Below, piece by piece: positions 6,993 through 14,201 of a stretch of 64,000 bases of DNA (within the stretch, counting starts at the first letter, position 1; each line of letters starts with the position of its first letter). The stretch is taken from positions 124,001 through 188,000 of the forward strand of contig NZ_JADDXU010000005.1 of assembly GCF_015163075.1 (NCBI RefSeq), given 5' to 3'. The notes beneath the pieces are model-generated. The model searched no databases. It saw only the letters and a program-made list of their open reading frames with translations, and was not told where the DNA came from. Source of the DNA: Streptomyces justiciae. Lineage in GTDB: Bacteria; Actinomycetota; Actinomycetes; Streptomycetales; Streptomycetaceae. Made by a program: the position numbers and the translations under genes.

Positions 6993-9650
6993 TCAGCCTT
7001 CCGAAGCAGCCGCAGCCTTACGCGTACGCCGCACCTTCGGCTTGGCCTCCCCGTCCTGCGCCGGGATCTCGGCGGAGGCGGCAGCCTTACGGGTCCGACG
7101 CGGCTTGGCCTCGACGGCCTCGGCCGTCTCGACGGGGGCAGCGGCAACCTTGCGGGTACGCCGAACCTTGGGCTTGGCCTCCGCGCCTTCGGCCGTGTCG
7201 ACCGCGGCCTCGGCGGCGGCAGCCGTCTTGCGCGTACGACGCGGCTTCGCCTCCGCCTCCTCCACGGCCTGGGCCGGGATCTCGGCGGCGGCAGCGGTCT
7301 TCCGCGTGCGGCGCGGCTTGGCCTCAGCCGCCTCGGCGGTGTCGACGGCGGCCTCGGCAGCGGCGGCGGCGGTTTTGCGGGTCCGGCGCGGCTTGGCTTC
7401 CACGGCCTCGGCCGTGTCCGGGGCGGCAGCGGCGGTCTTCCGCGTGCGGCGCGGCTTGGCCTCGACGGCCTCGGCCGTGTCCACGGCGGTTTCGGCGGCA
7501 GCGGCGGCGGCCGTCTTGCGGGTCCGGCGCGGCTTCGGCTCGGTGGCCTCGGCGGTGGTCTCCGTCGTAGCGGCGGCCTTGCGCGTACGGCGTACCGCCG
7601 GCTTGGCCTCCGTGCCCTCGGCCGTGTCGACCGCGGCCTCCGCGGCGGCAGCCGTCTTGCGCGTACGGCGACGCGGCGCGGCGGCCGGAGCCTCGGGCTC
7701 GGCGGCGACCGCCGGGGCGGCCTCGACGACCTCGGCAGCCTCGACGGCCACCGGCTCCGCAGCCTTACGGGTGCGGCGGCGCGGCTTGGCCTCGACGGCT
7801 TCGGCGGTGTCGACCGCGGTCTCGGCGGCTGCCGTGGCCTTGCGGGTGCGGCGACGCGGTGCGGCGACGGGGGCCTCGGGCTCGGCGGCGACCGTCGGGG
7901 CGGCCTCGATGACCTCGGTGGCCTCGATGACCTCGGTGGCCTCGACGGCCTCGGTGGCCACCGGCTCCGCGGTCTTGCGGGTGCGGCGGCGGCGCGGTTT
8001 CGTCTCCGTGGCCTCGACCGTCTCCACGGCGGCCTCGGCGGCCTCCGAAGGCGTGGCCTCGGGCGTCACGGCCACGGCCGGGACCTGCTCCGGCGCGGCA
8101 CCGTTGCGCGTACGGCGACGGCGGCGCGGGGTGCGGGTCGCGGGAGCGTCCTCGGTCACCGCGCTGTCCGCGGAAGGCGCGGTCGCCTCGGCGGCGGGCG
8201 CCGACGTGCCGTCCAGCGCGGTGCCGCCGCGCGTACGGCGGCGGCGACGCGGCGTACGGGACGACGAACGCTCGCTGTCGGCGGAACGGGACTCGTCCCG
8301 GCCGCCACGACCGCCACGGCCACTGCGGTCGTTCCGGTCACCGCGACCGCGGCCACCACGACCACCGGTCTCGCCCAGGTCCTCGAGTTCCTCCGCGTCG
8401 AGCCCGGCGCGGGTGCGCTCGGCACGCGGCAGAACACCCTTGGTGCCCGCGGGGATGTTCATCTCCTCGTAGAAGTGCGGGGAGGTGGAGTACGTCTCCG
8501 GCGGGTCGTTGAAGTTGAGCTCCAGCGCCTTGTTGATCAGCTGCCAGCGCGGGATGTCGTCCCAGTCGACGAGGGTGATCGCGATGCCCTTGGCGCCCGC
8601 GCGGCCGGTGCGGCCGACCCGGTGCAGGTACGTCTTCTCGTCCTCGGGGGACTGGTAGTTGATGACGTGCGTGACGCCCTCGACGTCGATGCCGCGCGCG
8701 GCGACGTCGGTGCAGACGAGGACGTCCACCTTGCCGTTGCGGAAGGCGCGCAGCGCCTGCTCGCGGGCGCCCTGGCCGAGGTCGCCGTGGACCGCGCCGG
8801 AGGCGAAGCCGCGCTGCTTGAGCTGGTCGGCGAGGTCGGCCGCGGTGCGCTTGGTGCGGCAGAAGACCATGGCGAGGCCCCGGCCCTCGGACTGCAGGAT
8901 GCGCGCGACCATCTCGGGCTTGTCCATGTTGTGCGCGCGGTACACGTGCTGCGAGATGTTCGCGACCGTCACGCCCTCGTCGTCCGGCGCGGTGGCGCGG
9001 ATGTGCGTGGGCTGCGACATGTAGCGGCGGGCGAGACCGATGACGGCGCCCGGCATGGTCGCCGAGAACAGCATGGTCTGGCGGCGGGCCGGCAGCATGT
9101 CGATGATCTTCTCGACGTCGGGCAGGAAGCCCAGGTCGAGCATCTCGTCGGCCTCGTCGAGGACGAGCGCCTTGATGTGCTTGAGGTTGAGCTTCTTCTG
9201 GCCCGCGAGGTCCAGGAGCCGGCCCGGGGTGCCGACGATGACGTCGACGCCCTTCTTGAGGGCCTCGACCTGGGGCTCGTAGGCGCGGCCGCCGTAGATG
9301 GCGAGGACGCGTACGTTACGGACCTTGCCCGCGGTCAGCAGGTCGTTGGTGACCTGCGTGCACAGCTCGCGCGTGGGGACGACGACGAGGGCCTGCGGGG
9401 CGTCGGTGAGCGCCTCGGGGGCGGCGCGGCCGGCCTCGACGTCGGCGGGGACGGTGACGCGCTCGAGGAGCGGGAGGCCGAAGCCCAGCGTCTTGCCGGT
9501 GCCGGTCTTGGCCTGGCCGATGACGTCCGTGCCGGAAAGGGCGACGGGGAGCGTCATCTCCTGGATGGGGAAGGGGTTGATGATGCCGACGGCCTCGAGG
9601 GCCTCGGCGGTCTCGGGAAGGATTCCGAGATCTCTGAACGTCGTAGTCAG
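6993..9650 (-). CDS. DEAD-box RNA helicase with RGG box and long repetitive basic tail
   Basis: An 885-residue RNA helicase. Motifs in order: FPIQ (Q-motif), AKTGTGKT (I), PTREL (Ia), VLDEADEM (II), LFSATMP (III), HRVGRTGRAG (VI). After the ~420-residue core comes an RGG box (GGRGGRGRG, about 425-448), then a low-complexity tail to the C-terminus with about 15 copies of a K/APRRTRK-type basic motif separated by Ala/Glu/Val spacers. Such tails bind RNA non-specifically. Likely roles are mRNA decay or ribosome assembly. Family similarity continues 31 residues upstream of the first ATG (9557). The best start is CTG at 9650, seven nucleotides after AGAGG; no ATG or GTG is available in that stretch. 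Confidence 0.9.
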   Translation of the reverse strand: MTTTFRDLGILPETAEALEAVGIINPFPIQEMTLPVALSGTDVIGQAKTGTGKTLGFGLPLLERVTVPADVEAGRAAPEALTDAPQALVVVPTRELCTQVTNDLLTAGKVRNVRVLAIYGGRAYEPQVEALKKGVDVIVGTPGRLLDLAGQKKLNLKHIKALVLDEADEMLDLGFLPDVEKIIDMLPARRQTMLFSATMPGAVIGLARRYMSQPTHIRATAPDDEGVTVANISQHVYRAHNMDKPEMVARILQSEGRGLAMVFCRTKRTAADLADQLKQRGFASGAVHGDLGQGAREQALRAFRNGKVDVLVCTDVAARGIDVEGVTHVINYQSPEDEKTYLHRVGRTGRAGAKGIAITLVDWDDIPRWQLINKALELNFNDPPETYSTSPHFYEEMNIPAGTKGVLPRAERTRAGLDAEELEDLGETGGRGGRGRGDRNDRSGRGGRGGRDESRSADSERSSSRTPRRRRRTRGGTALDGTSAPAAEATAPSADSAVTEDAPATRTPRRRRRTRNGAAPEQVPAVAVTPEATPSEAAEAAVETVEATETKPRRRRTRKTAEPVATEAVEATEVIEATEVIEAAPTVAAEPEAPVAAPRRRTRKATAAAETAVDTAEAVEAKPRRRTRKAAEPVAVEAAEVVEAAPAVAAEPEAPAAAPRRRTRKTAAAAEAAVDTAEGTEAKPAVRRTRKAAATTETTAEATEPKPRRTRKTAAAAAAETAVDTAEAVEAKPRRTRKTAAAAPDTAEAVEAKPRRTRKTAAAAAEAAVDTAEAAEAKPRRTRKTAAAAEIPAQAVEEAEAKPRRTRKTAAAAEAAVDTAEGAEAKPKVRRTRKVAAAPVETAEAVEAKPRRTRKAAASAEIPAQDGEAKPKVRRTRKAAAASEG
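7000..8290 (-). repeat. In-frame degenerate repeat encoding the helicase tail
   Basis: About 15 degenerate units, each coding for a basic PRRTRK-type block plus an Ala/Glu-rich spacer such as TAAAAEAAVDTAEA. Spacer lengths vary from about 10 to 35 residues, pointing to growth and loss of units by slippage or recombination. It lies wholly inside the helicase gene. Confidence 0.85.
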
Positions 9651-10036
9651 GGTGCTGCCTCTTCTGTGTACGCGGTGCGAGGCGAGCTCGGGGGTCTCTT
9701 AAAGACCGTGCTGGGGACGTCGACTGCCTTACGGACCAGCCGTAATGGCACGGGACCTCTGCCGACGCTCTAGCGCTCGAACCGCTGAGGGTCCCTCCGG
9801 ATGCCGTACGCACAGTGCCGTACGGGCGAGGAGAGCTGTCAGGTCGGAGCCGATCGGGCCACCGACCGGGCATCCTCATACGTGCGGCCCGTCGAATACG
9901 GCGTCGTCATAGACGCACGTACTCAGCAGGCGCATTACCACCATACCCCGGAAACGCGCACATGCGATGGCCGATTTGGTCACGTAGTCGTCGTCACACT
10001 GATTGACCAGGGACTTCCGAGGGTCGGCGAGCGGAC
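9651..10036. other. Intergenic region between the divergent helicase and MiaE-like genes
   Basis: About 390 bp without a convincing gene. It holds the AGAGG ribosome-binding site of the helicase and a small hairpin, CCGTACG-cacagtgc-CGTACGG, near 9803-9825. The helicase mRNA could have a long 5' leader, as is common for cold-induced DEAD-box genes, but no clear minus-strand promoter stands out. Confidence 0.4.
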
Positions 10037-10049
10037 TATTGTGCGCTTC

Positions 10050-10787
10050 ATGACGACGCCTGACAACACCTCTGACGCATCCGCCGAGCACACTGGAGTG
10101 GCCGCCCAGGACTGGGCCCAGGCCTCCGCCGAGCCCCAGTACCGGGCCGCGGTCGTCGACCTCCTCGGCGCGCTCGCCTACGGCGAACTCGCGGCGTTCG
10201 AGCGGCTCGCGGAGGACGCCAAGCTGGCGCCGACCCTGGCGGACAAGGCGGAGCTGGCGAAGATGGCGTCGGCGGAGTTCCACCACTACGAGAAGCTGCG
10301 CGACCGGCTGACCGAGATCGGCGCCGAGCCGACGGAGGCCATGGAGCCGTTCGTCGCCGCGCTCGACGGTTTCCACCGGCAGACGGCGCCCTCGGACTGG
10401 CTGGAGGGGCTCGTCAAGGCGTACGTCGGCGACTCGATCGCCAGCGACTTCTACCGGGAGGTCGCGGCGCGGCTGGACTCGGACACGCGTGAGCTGGTGC
10501 TCGCCGTGCTCGACGACACGGGGCATGCCGGGTTCGCCGTCGAGAAGGTGCGGGCCGCGATCGACGCCGATCCGCGCGTGGGTGGGCGTCTCGCTCTGTG
10601 GGCTCGGCGTCTCATGGGGGAGGCGCTGTCGCAGTCGCAGCGGGTTGTCGCCGACCGGGATGCGCTGTCGACGATGCTCGTCGGTGGGGTTGCCGACGGG
10701 TTCGATCTTGCCGAGGTGGGGCGGATGTTCTCGCGGATCACTGAGGCGCACACCAAGCGGATGGCTGCGCTGGGGTTGGCGGCGTAG
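10050..10787 (+). CDS. Ferritin-like fold protein, MiaE_2 type
   Basis: A 245-residue, largely helical protein resembling the actinobacterial MiaE-like (tRNA-(ms2io6A)-hydroxylase-like) family with a ferritin-type four-helix bundle. Candidate di-iron ligands are ALAYGELAAFERLAED near residue 45, ASAEFHHYEKL near residue 78, and DTGHAGFAVEKV near residue 160. A hydroxylase function is inferred only from fold. The start is supported by TATTGT at 10037-10042, seven nucleotides upstream of the ATG with no Shine-Dalgarno, so the mRNA is probably leaderless. A dispersed repeat begins at its stop codon. Confidence 0.8.
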   Translation: MTTPDNTSDASAEHTGVAAQDWAQASAEPQYRAAVVDLLGALAYGELAAFERLAEDAKLAPTLADKAELAKMASAEFHHYEKLRDRLTEIGAEPTEAMEPFVAALDGFHRQTAPSDWLEGLVKAYVGDSIASDFYREVAARLDSDTRELVLAVLDDTGHAGFAVEKVRAAIDADPRVGGRLALWARRLMGEALSQSQRVVADRDALSTMLVGGVADGFDLAEVGRMFSRITEAHTKRMAALGLAA

Positions 10788-10880
10788 CGCCCAAGGGGCG
10801 GGGGTCTTCTGTCGGACGGTGGCTGCGGGCTCGTTGTGGCTTGTCGCGCAGTTCCCCGCGCCCCTTCAGGGGCGTTGCCT
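10785..10880 (+). repeat. Dispersed Streptomyces intergenic repeat, copy 3
   Basis: Begins at the stop codon of the MiaE-like gene (TAGCGCCCAAGGGGCGGGGG), then GGCTGCGGGCTCGTTGTGG and TCGCGCAGTTCCCCGCG. Copy 1 also starts with TAGCGCC at a stop codon, so the element appears to include the stop. Confidence 0.75.
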
Positions 10881-10896
10881 CAGGCGGCGCCAGAAC

Positions 10897-11169
10897 TTAT
10901 GCCGCTACTGATCGGCGGCGGAGTCTGCGTGCCGGGCGGAGCAGGAGGGACACCGATGCGATCGAGACCACCGTCGCGCCGATCAGGGTCAGCAGGACAT
11001 TGCCTGCGCCCAGGGCACTGTGGGTCACGAAGGCGCCGAAGAGGGAGCCGGCCACTCCCGTCGCGAGGACCAGGGAGCGGGCGGGCAGGCGGTGAGCCAG
11101 GCGGTGCGCGGCGGCGGCCGCCAGGACGAGACCGAGCAGAGCGGAGCCGAGCGCTTCCAGCAACATCAT
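10897..11169 (-). CDS. Small integral membrane protein
   Basis: A 90-residue hydrophobic protein with three likely membrane segments (LLEALGSALLGLVLAAAAA; LVLATGVAGSLFGAFVTH; VLLTLIGATVVSIASVSLLL) and a basic C-terminus (RPARRLRRRSVAA). No enzymatic motif is present; function unknown. The ATG at 11169 follows GGGAGG at good spacing; an upstream in-frame ATG (11205) has no such signal. Confidence 0.65.
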   Translation of the reverse strand: MMLLEALGSALLGLVLAAAAAHRLAHRLPARSLVLATGVAGSLFGAFVTHSALGAGNVLLTLIGATVVSIASVSLLLRPARRLRRRSVAA

Positions 11170-11326
11170 CGAGGGTCCCTCCCACACGGCCACGCTGCGT
11201 ATCACGGTCGTAGCCCGTCATACCCGTGACCTGCGGAATGCAATCCTCCTCTGTGCGCGACTTGTGCTCCATATGTGGAGAAAAAAATCTTGAGGAAGTT
11301 CGCGCGGGTTCTGCTCGTACGACGAC

Positions 11327-11361
11327 GAAGGGCCCGGCGACCTCAGGTCGCCGGGCCCTTC
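11327..11361. terminator. Perfect 17-bp terminator hairpin
   Basis: GAAGGGCCCGGCGACCT pairs perfectly with the sequence ending CGGGCCCTTC; the loop is one base. It lies just 3' of the DUF3107 gene and ends it on the minus strand. Confidence 0.88.
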
Positions 11362-11374
11362 CTCATGCATCTGC

Positions 11375-11602
11375 CTACAGCGCGCCGAAGCCCACCTTGC
11401 GCGGGGCCGGCTCGCCGAGCTCCACGTAGGCCAGGCGGTCGGCCGGGACCAGGACCTTGCGGCCGTGCTCGTCCGTGAGGCTCAGCAGCTGCGACTTTCC
11501 GGCGAGTGCCTCGGCCACCACGCGCTCGACCTCCTCGGCACTCTGACCGCTCTCCAGAACGATCTCGCGGGGCGCGTGCTGCACGCCGATCTTGACCTCC
11601 AC
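11375..11602 (-). CDS. DUF3107 family protein
   Basis: A 75-residue protein matching the actinobacterial DUF3107 family: VEVKIGVQHAPREIVLES at the start, EEVERVVAEAL in the middle, and a C-terminal VLVPADRLAYVELGEP. It has no cysteines, signal peptide or membrane segment, and its function is unknown. The GTG at 11602 is preferred over an ATG 57 nt upstream because GGAGGG lies eight nucleotides before it and the family begins there. A 17-bp hairpin terminates it; the TetR gene lies upstream on the same strand. Confidence 0.85.
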   Translation of the reverse strand: MEVKIGVQHAPREIVLESGQSAEEVERVVAEALAGKSQLLSLTDEHGRKVLVPADRLAYVELGEPAPRKVGFGAL

Positions 11603-11744
11603 GGCTATGTCCCTCCGACGGTCAGTGAAGTGCGCGACCTTCCGCGCCGTACCCAGCACACATTAGCCCGGTGAGGGGACGTACACGCTCCGCGCAAGAA
11701 CGCCAGGAGCGAACAGCGGGCGGGAACAAATGTCCCCGGGCGGA

Positions 11745-12386
11745 TCAGTGGTGCTCGGTGCCGTGCAGCGGGAAACCGGCGATGCCTCGCCAGGCGAGCG
11801 AGGTCAGCAGCTGGACCGCCTGCTCGCGCGGGACGCTGCGGTCGCTGTGCAGCCACGCGCGGGCCACGACCTGGGCGAGGCCGCCCAGGCCCGAGGCCAG
11901 CAGCATCGACTCCGCGCGCGAGAGGCCGGTGTCCTCGGCGATGACGTCGGTGATCGCCTCGGCGCACTCGTTCGTGACCTTGTCGACGCGCTCGCGGACC
12001 GCGGGCTCGTTGGTGAGGTCCGACTCGAAGACCAGGCGGAAGGCGCCGCCGTCGTCCTCGACGTACGCGAAATAGGCGTCCATGGTCGCCCGTACGCGCT
12101 GCTTGTTGTCGGTCGTCGACGCGAGCGCGTGCCGTACGGAACCGATCAGTGCCTCGCAGTGCTGGTCCAGCAGCGCGAGGTAGAGGTCGAGCTTGCCCGG
12201 GAAGTGCTGGTAGAGCACCGGCTTGCTGACGCCGGCGCGCTCGGCGATGTCGTCCATCGCGGCCGAGTGGTAGCCCTGCGCCACGAAGACTTCCTGTGCG
12301 GCGCCCAGCAGCTGATTCCGTCGGGCACGGCGCGGCAGGCGCGTGCCTCGCGGGCGTGCCGCCTCTGTCTGCTCGATGGCTGTCAC
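11745..12386 (-). CDS. TetR family transcriptional regulator
   Basis: A 213-residue regulator. The N-terminal helix-turn-helix spans about residues 17-65: RNQLLGAAQEVFVAQGYHSAAMDDIAERAGVSKP, interrupted here as two stretches, then VLYQHFPGKLDLYLALLD. The C-terminal ligand domain is generic, so the effector is unknown. The GTG at 12386 follows GGGAGG closely; the upstream part of the open frame lacks TetR similarity. Neighbours give no obvious target. The position near DUF3107 is shared with other streptomycetes as far as I recall. Confidence 0.85.
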   Translation of the reverse strand: MTAIEQTEAARPRGTRLPRRARRNQLLGAAQEVFVAQGYHSAAMDDIAERAGVSKPVLYQHFPGKLDLYLALLDQHCEALIGSVRHALASTTDNKQRVRATMDAYFAYVEDDGGAFRLVFESDLTNEPAVRERVDKVTNECAEAITDVIAEDTGLSRAESMLLASGLGGLAQVVARAWLHSDRSVPREQAVQLLTSLAWRGIAGFPLHGTEHH

Positions 12387-12578
12387 GCCGCCTCCCATAA
12401 GTCGTCCACTTGCGGTGTGCGCCGCGCCGCCATCGTACTTTTCGGTAACCGTGGTGTGCGCGGTGCGAGCGCAGAATTTCACGTACCGGACGATGGCGAA
12501 AGCCGTGCAAAGGTTTCAAAGAGGGATCGGGCGGGCAGCGCACGCACCGCTCCTGCTCACCGTGGGTCGGTGGGCGCG

Positions 12579-12794
12579 TCAGCGGTAGTCGTCCTCGTCG
12601 GTCCGGACGACCCGGGCCTGTTCGACGAGGTCGGCCTCGTTGGCCCGCGCGGGGTCCACGCCCTCCAGCGGATCGTCGCGGTCGGCGGTGACGTCCGTGT
12701 GCTGTTCGGCGGCGTCGTTCTCGGGGGCCTCGACGTCGAGCTCGGCGGGGTCGCCGTTCTCGAAGGTGTCGGGGTCGCTGGGGTCGTAGGCCAT
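12579..12794 (-). CDS. Small acidic conserved protein
   Basis: A 71-residue, very acidic protein (MAYDPSDPDTFENGDPAEL at the start, VRTDEDDYR at the end) likely to be disordered. It has a strong ribosome-binding site, GGAAGGGAG, seven nucleotides before the ATG. I do not recognise a domain. It is divergent from the hydrolase gene at 13003 across about 200 bp. Confidence 0.65.
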   Translation of the reverse strand: MAYDPSDPDTFENGDPAELDVEAPENDAAEQHTDVTADRDDPLEGVDPARANEADLVEQARVVRTDEDDYR

Positions 12795-13002
12795 GGCGGG
12801 CTCCCTTCCTAGAACGTCCCTGGGCAAGCAGGGGGCCACATCCGGGTGCCCTGCGTACGAGCCTAGGAGACACCCGATTCGGGCGCTATGCGATGCGCGC
12901 GTGCTCTGTGCGTGGTCTTCCCCGGGCGCGAGCTGGGATACGAGTGCCCCTTGTGACGGCGAACACATGAACCAGTGCGTGATCGTCTCGTAACATTGCC
13001 GC

Positions 13003-14193
13003 ATGTCTTCGACCGAGCTGCCGTTCGTGCCGGCCACCAACGTTCTTCCGAAGGTGGCGGCCGTCAGGGTCGCGGAAGGTGAGCGGCTGCGGTCGGTCGG
13101 ACTGCCGGGGATCACGCTGACGGTGCGGTCGCGACCGCCCGCGCGCGAGGGGCTGCCGCCCGCGCTCTACGTCCACGGCCTCGGCGGTTCCTCGCAGAAC
13201 TGGTCGGCGCTGATGCAGGAGCTGGAGGCCGTGGTCGACGGTGAGGCCGTCGATCTGCCCGGCTTCGGGGACTCGCCGCCGCCGGACGACGGCGACTACT
13301 CGATCACCGCACACGCGCGTGCGGTGATTCGCTATCTCGACGCCTCCGGCCGCGGGCCGGTCCACCTGTTCGGCAACTCGCTCGGCGGCGCGGTCTCGAC
13401 CCGGGTCGCCGCGGTGCGCCCGGACCTCGTCCGTACGCTCACCCTGGTCTCGCCGGCGCTCCCGGAGATCCGCGTGCAGCGCACCGCCGTGCCGACGGCG
13501 CTGCTGGCGCTGCCGGGGGTCACGGCGCTCTTCGCGCGGCTCAGCCGCGACTGGACGGCCGAGCAGCGGGTCCGCGGTGTCATGGCGCTCTGCTACGGCG
13601 ATCCCGCGCGCGTGTCGCCGGAAGGCTTCCGGCACGCCGTCGAGGAGATGGAGCGGCGGCAGCAACTGCCGTACTTCTGGGACGCGATGACGCGTTCCGC
13701 GCGCGGGATCGTCAACGCGTACACGCTGGGCGGGCAGCACGCGCTGTGGCGCCAGGCCGAGCGGGTCCTCGCGCCCACGCTCCTCGTCTACGGCGGCCGC
13801 GACCAGCTCGTCGGCTACCGCATGGCCCAGAAGGCGGCGCGCGCCTTCCGTGACTCCCGCCTCCTCAGCCTGCCGGACGCGGGGCATGTGGCGATGATGG
13901 AGTACCCGGAGACGGTGGCGCGGGCGTTCGGTGAACTCCTTGCGAGCCGGGGAGAGTTGGCGGGTGCTGCCGTAGAGTCGGGTTCGGACGGTGTCTCCGA
14001 GGGGGCTGCTGTTGTGCCGGGCTCGGATGGTGTTCCCGAGGGGGCTCATGTTGTGCCGGGCTCGGATGGTGTTCCCGAGGGTGCTGCCGGGGTGTCAGGT
14101 ACGGGTGGTGTCCCTGAAGGTGTCGACGGGGTGTTGGGTTCGGGTGACGGCTCCGGTGGTGGCGCTGTCGAGTCTTCGAGTGCGGGGAGCTGA
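13003..14193 (+). CDS. Alpha/beta hydrolase with repetitive C-terminal tail
   Basis: A 396-residue protein. Residues 1-310 form an alpha/beta hydrolase: YVHGLGGSSQNW (oxyanion region), GNSLGGA (nucleophile), YGGRDQLVG (acid) and DAGHVAMME (histidine). The last ~85 residues are not part of the fold and include four 13-residue repeats (GSDGVPEGAxVVP). The substrate is unknown. TAACAT at 12991-12996 lies six nucleotides before the ATG with no Shine-Dalgarno, so translation is probably leaderless. The stop is eight nucleotides from the next gene, which also has an in-frame tandem repeat. Confidence 0.85.
   Translation: MSSTELPFVPATNVLPKVAAVRVAEGERLRSVGLPGITLTVRSRPPAREGLPPALYVHGLGGSSQNWSALMQELEAVVDGEAVDLPGFGDSPPPDDGDYSITAHARAVIRYLDASGRGPVHLFGNSLGGAVSTRVAAVRPDLVRTLTLVSPALPEIRVQRTAVPTALLALPGVTALFARLSRDWTAEQRVRGVMALCYGDPARVSPEGFRHAVEEMERRQQLPYFWDAMTRSARGIVNAYTLGGQHALWRQAERVLAPTLLVYGGRDQLVGYRMAQKAARAFRDSRLLSLPDAGHVAMMEYPETVARAFGELLASRGELAGAAVESGSDGVSEGAAVVPGSDGVPEGAHVVPGSDGVPEGAAGVSGTGGVPEGVDGVLGSGDGSGGGAVESSSAGS
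13981..14136 (+). repeat. 4 x 39-bp in-frame tandem repeat
   Basis: Four consecutive 39-bp units at 13981, 14020, 14059 and 14098 code for GSDGVSEGAAVVP-like 13-mers. Copies two and three are nearly identical at the DNA level, pointing to recent duplication. They sit in the dispensable tail of the hydrolase. Confidence 0.88.
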
Positions 14194-14201
14194 GGCGCGA
14201 G

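Noticed and set aside
4997..7570. Long plus-strand open frame across the NYN, hydrolase and helicase-tail region
   Set aside because: It crosses real genes in other frames and on the other strand, and its product is low-complexity Arg/Pro/Gly sequence.
7000..8290. Regular repeats resembling a CRISPR-like or minisatellite array
   Set aside because: The units are in frame and code for a basic protein tail; spacers are degenerate copies of each other and no cas gene is nearby.
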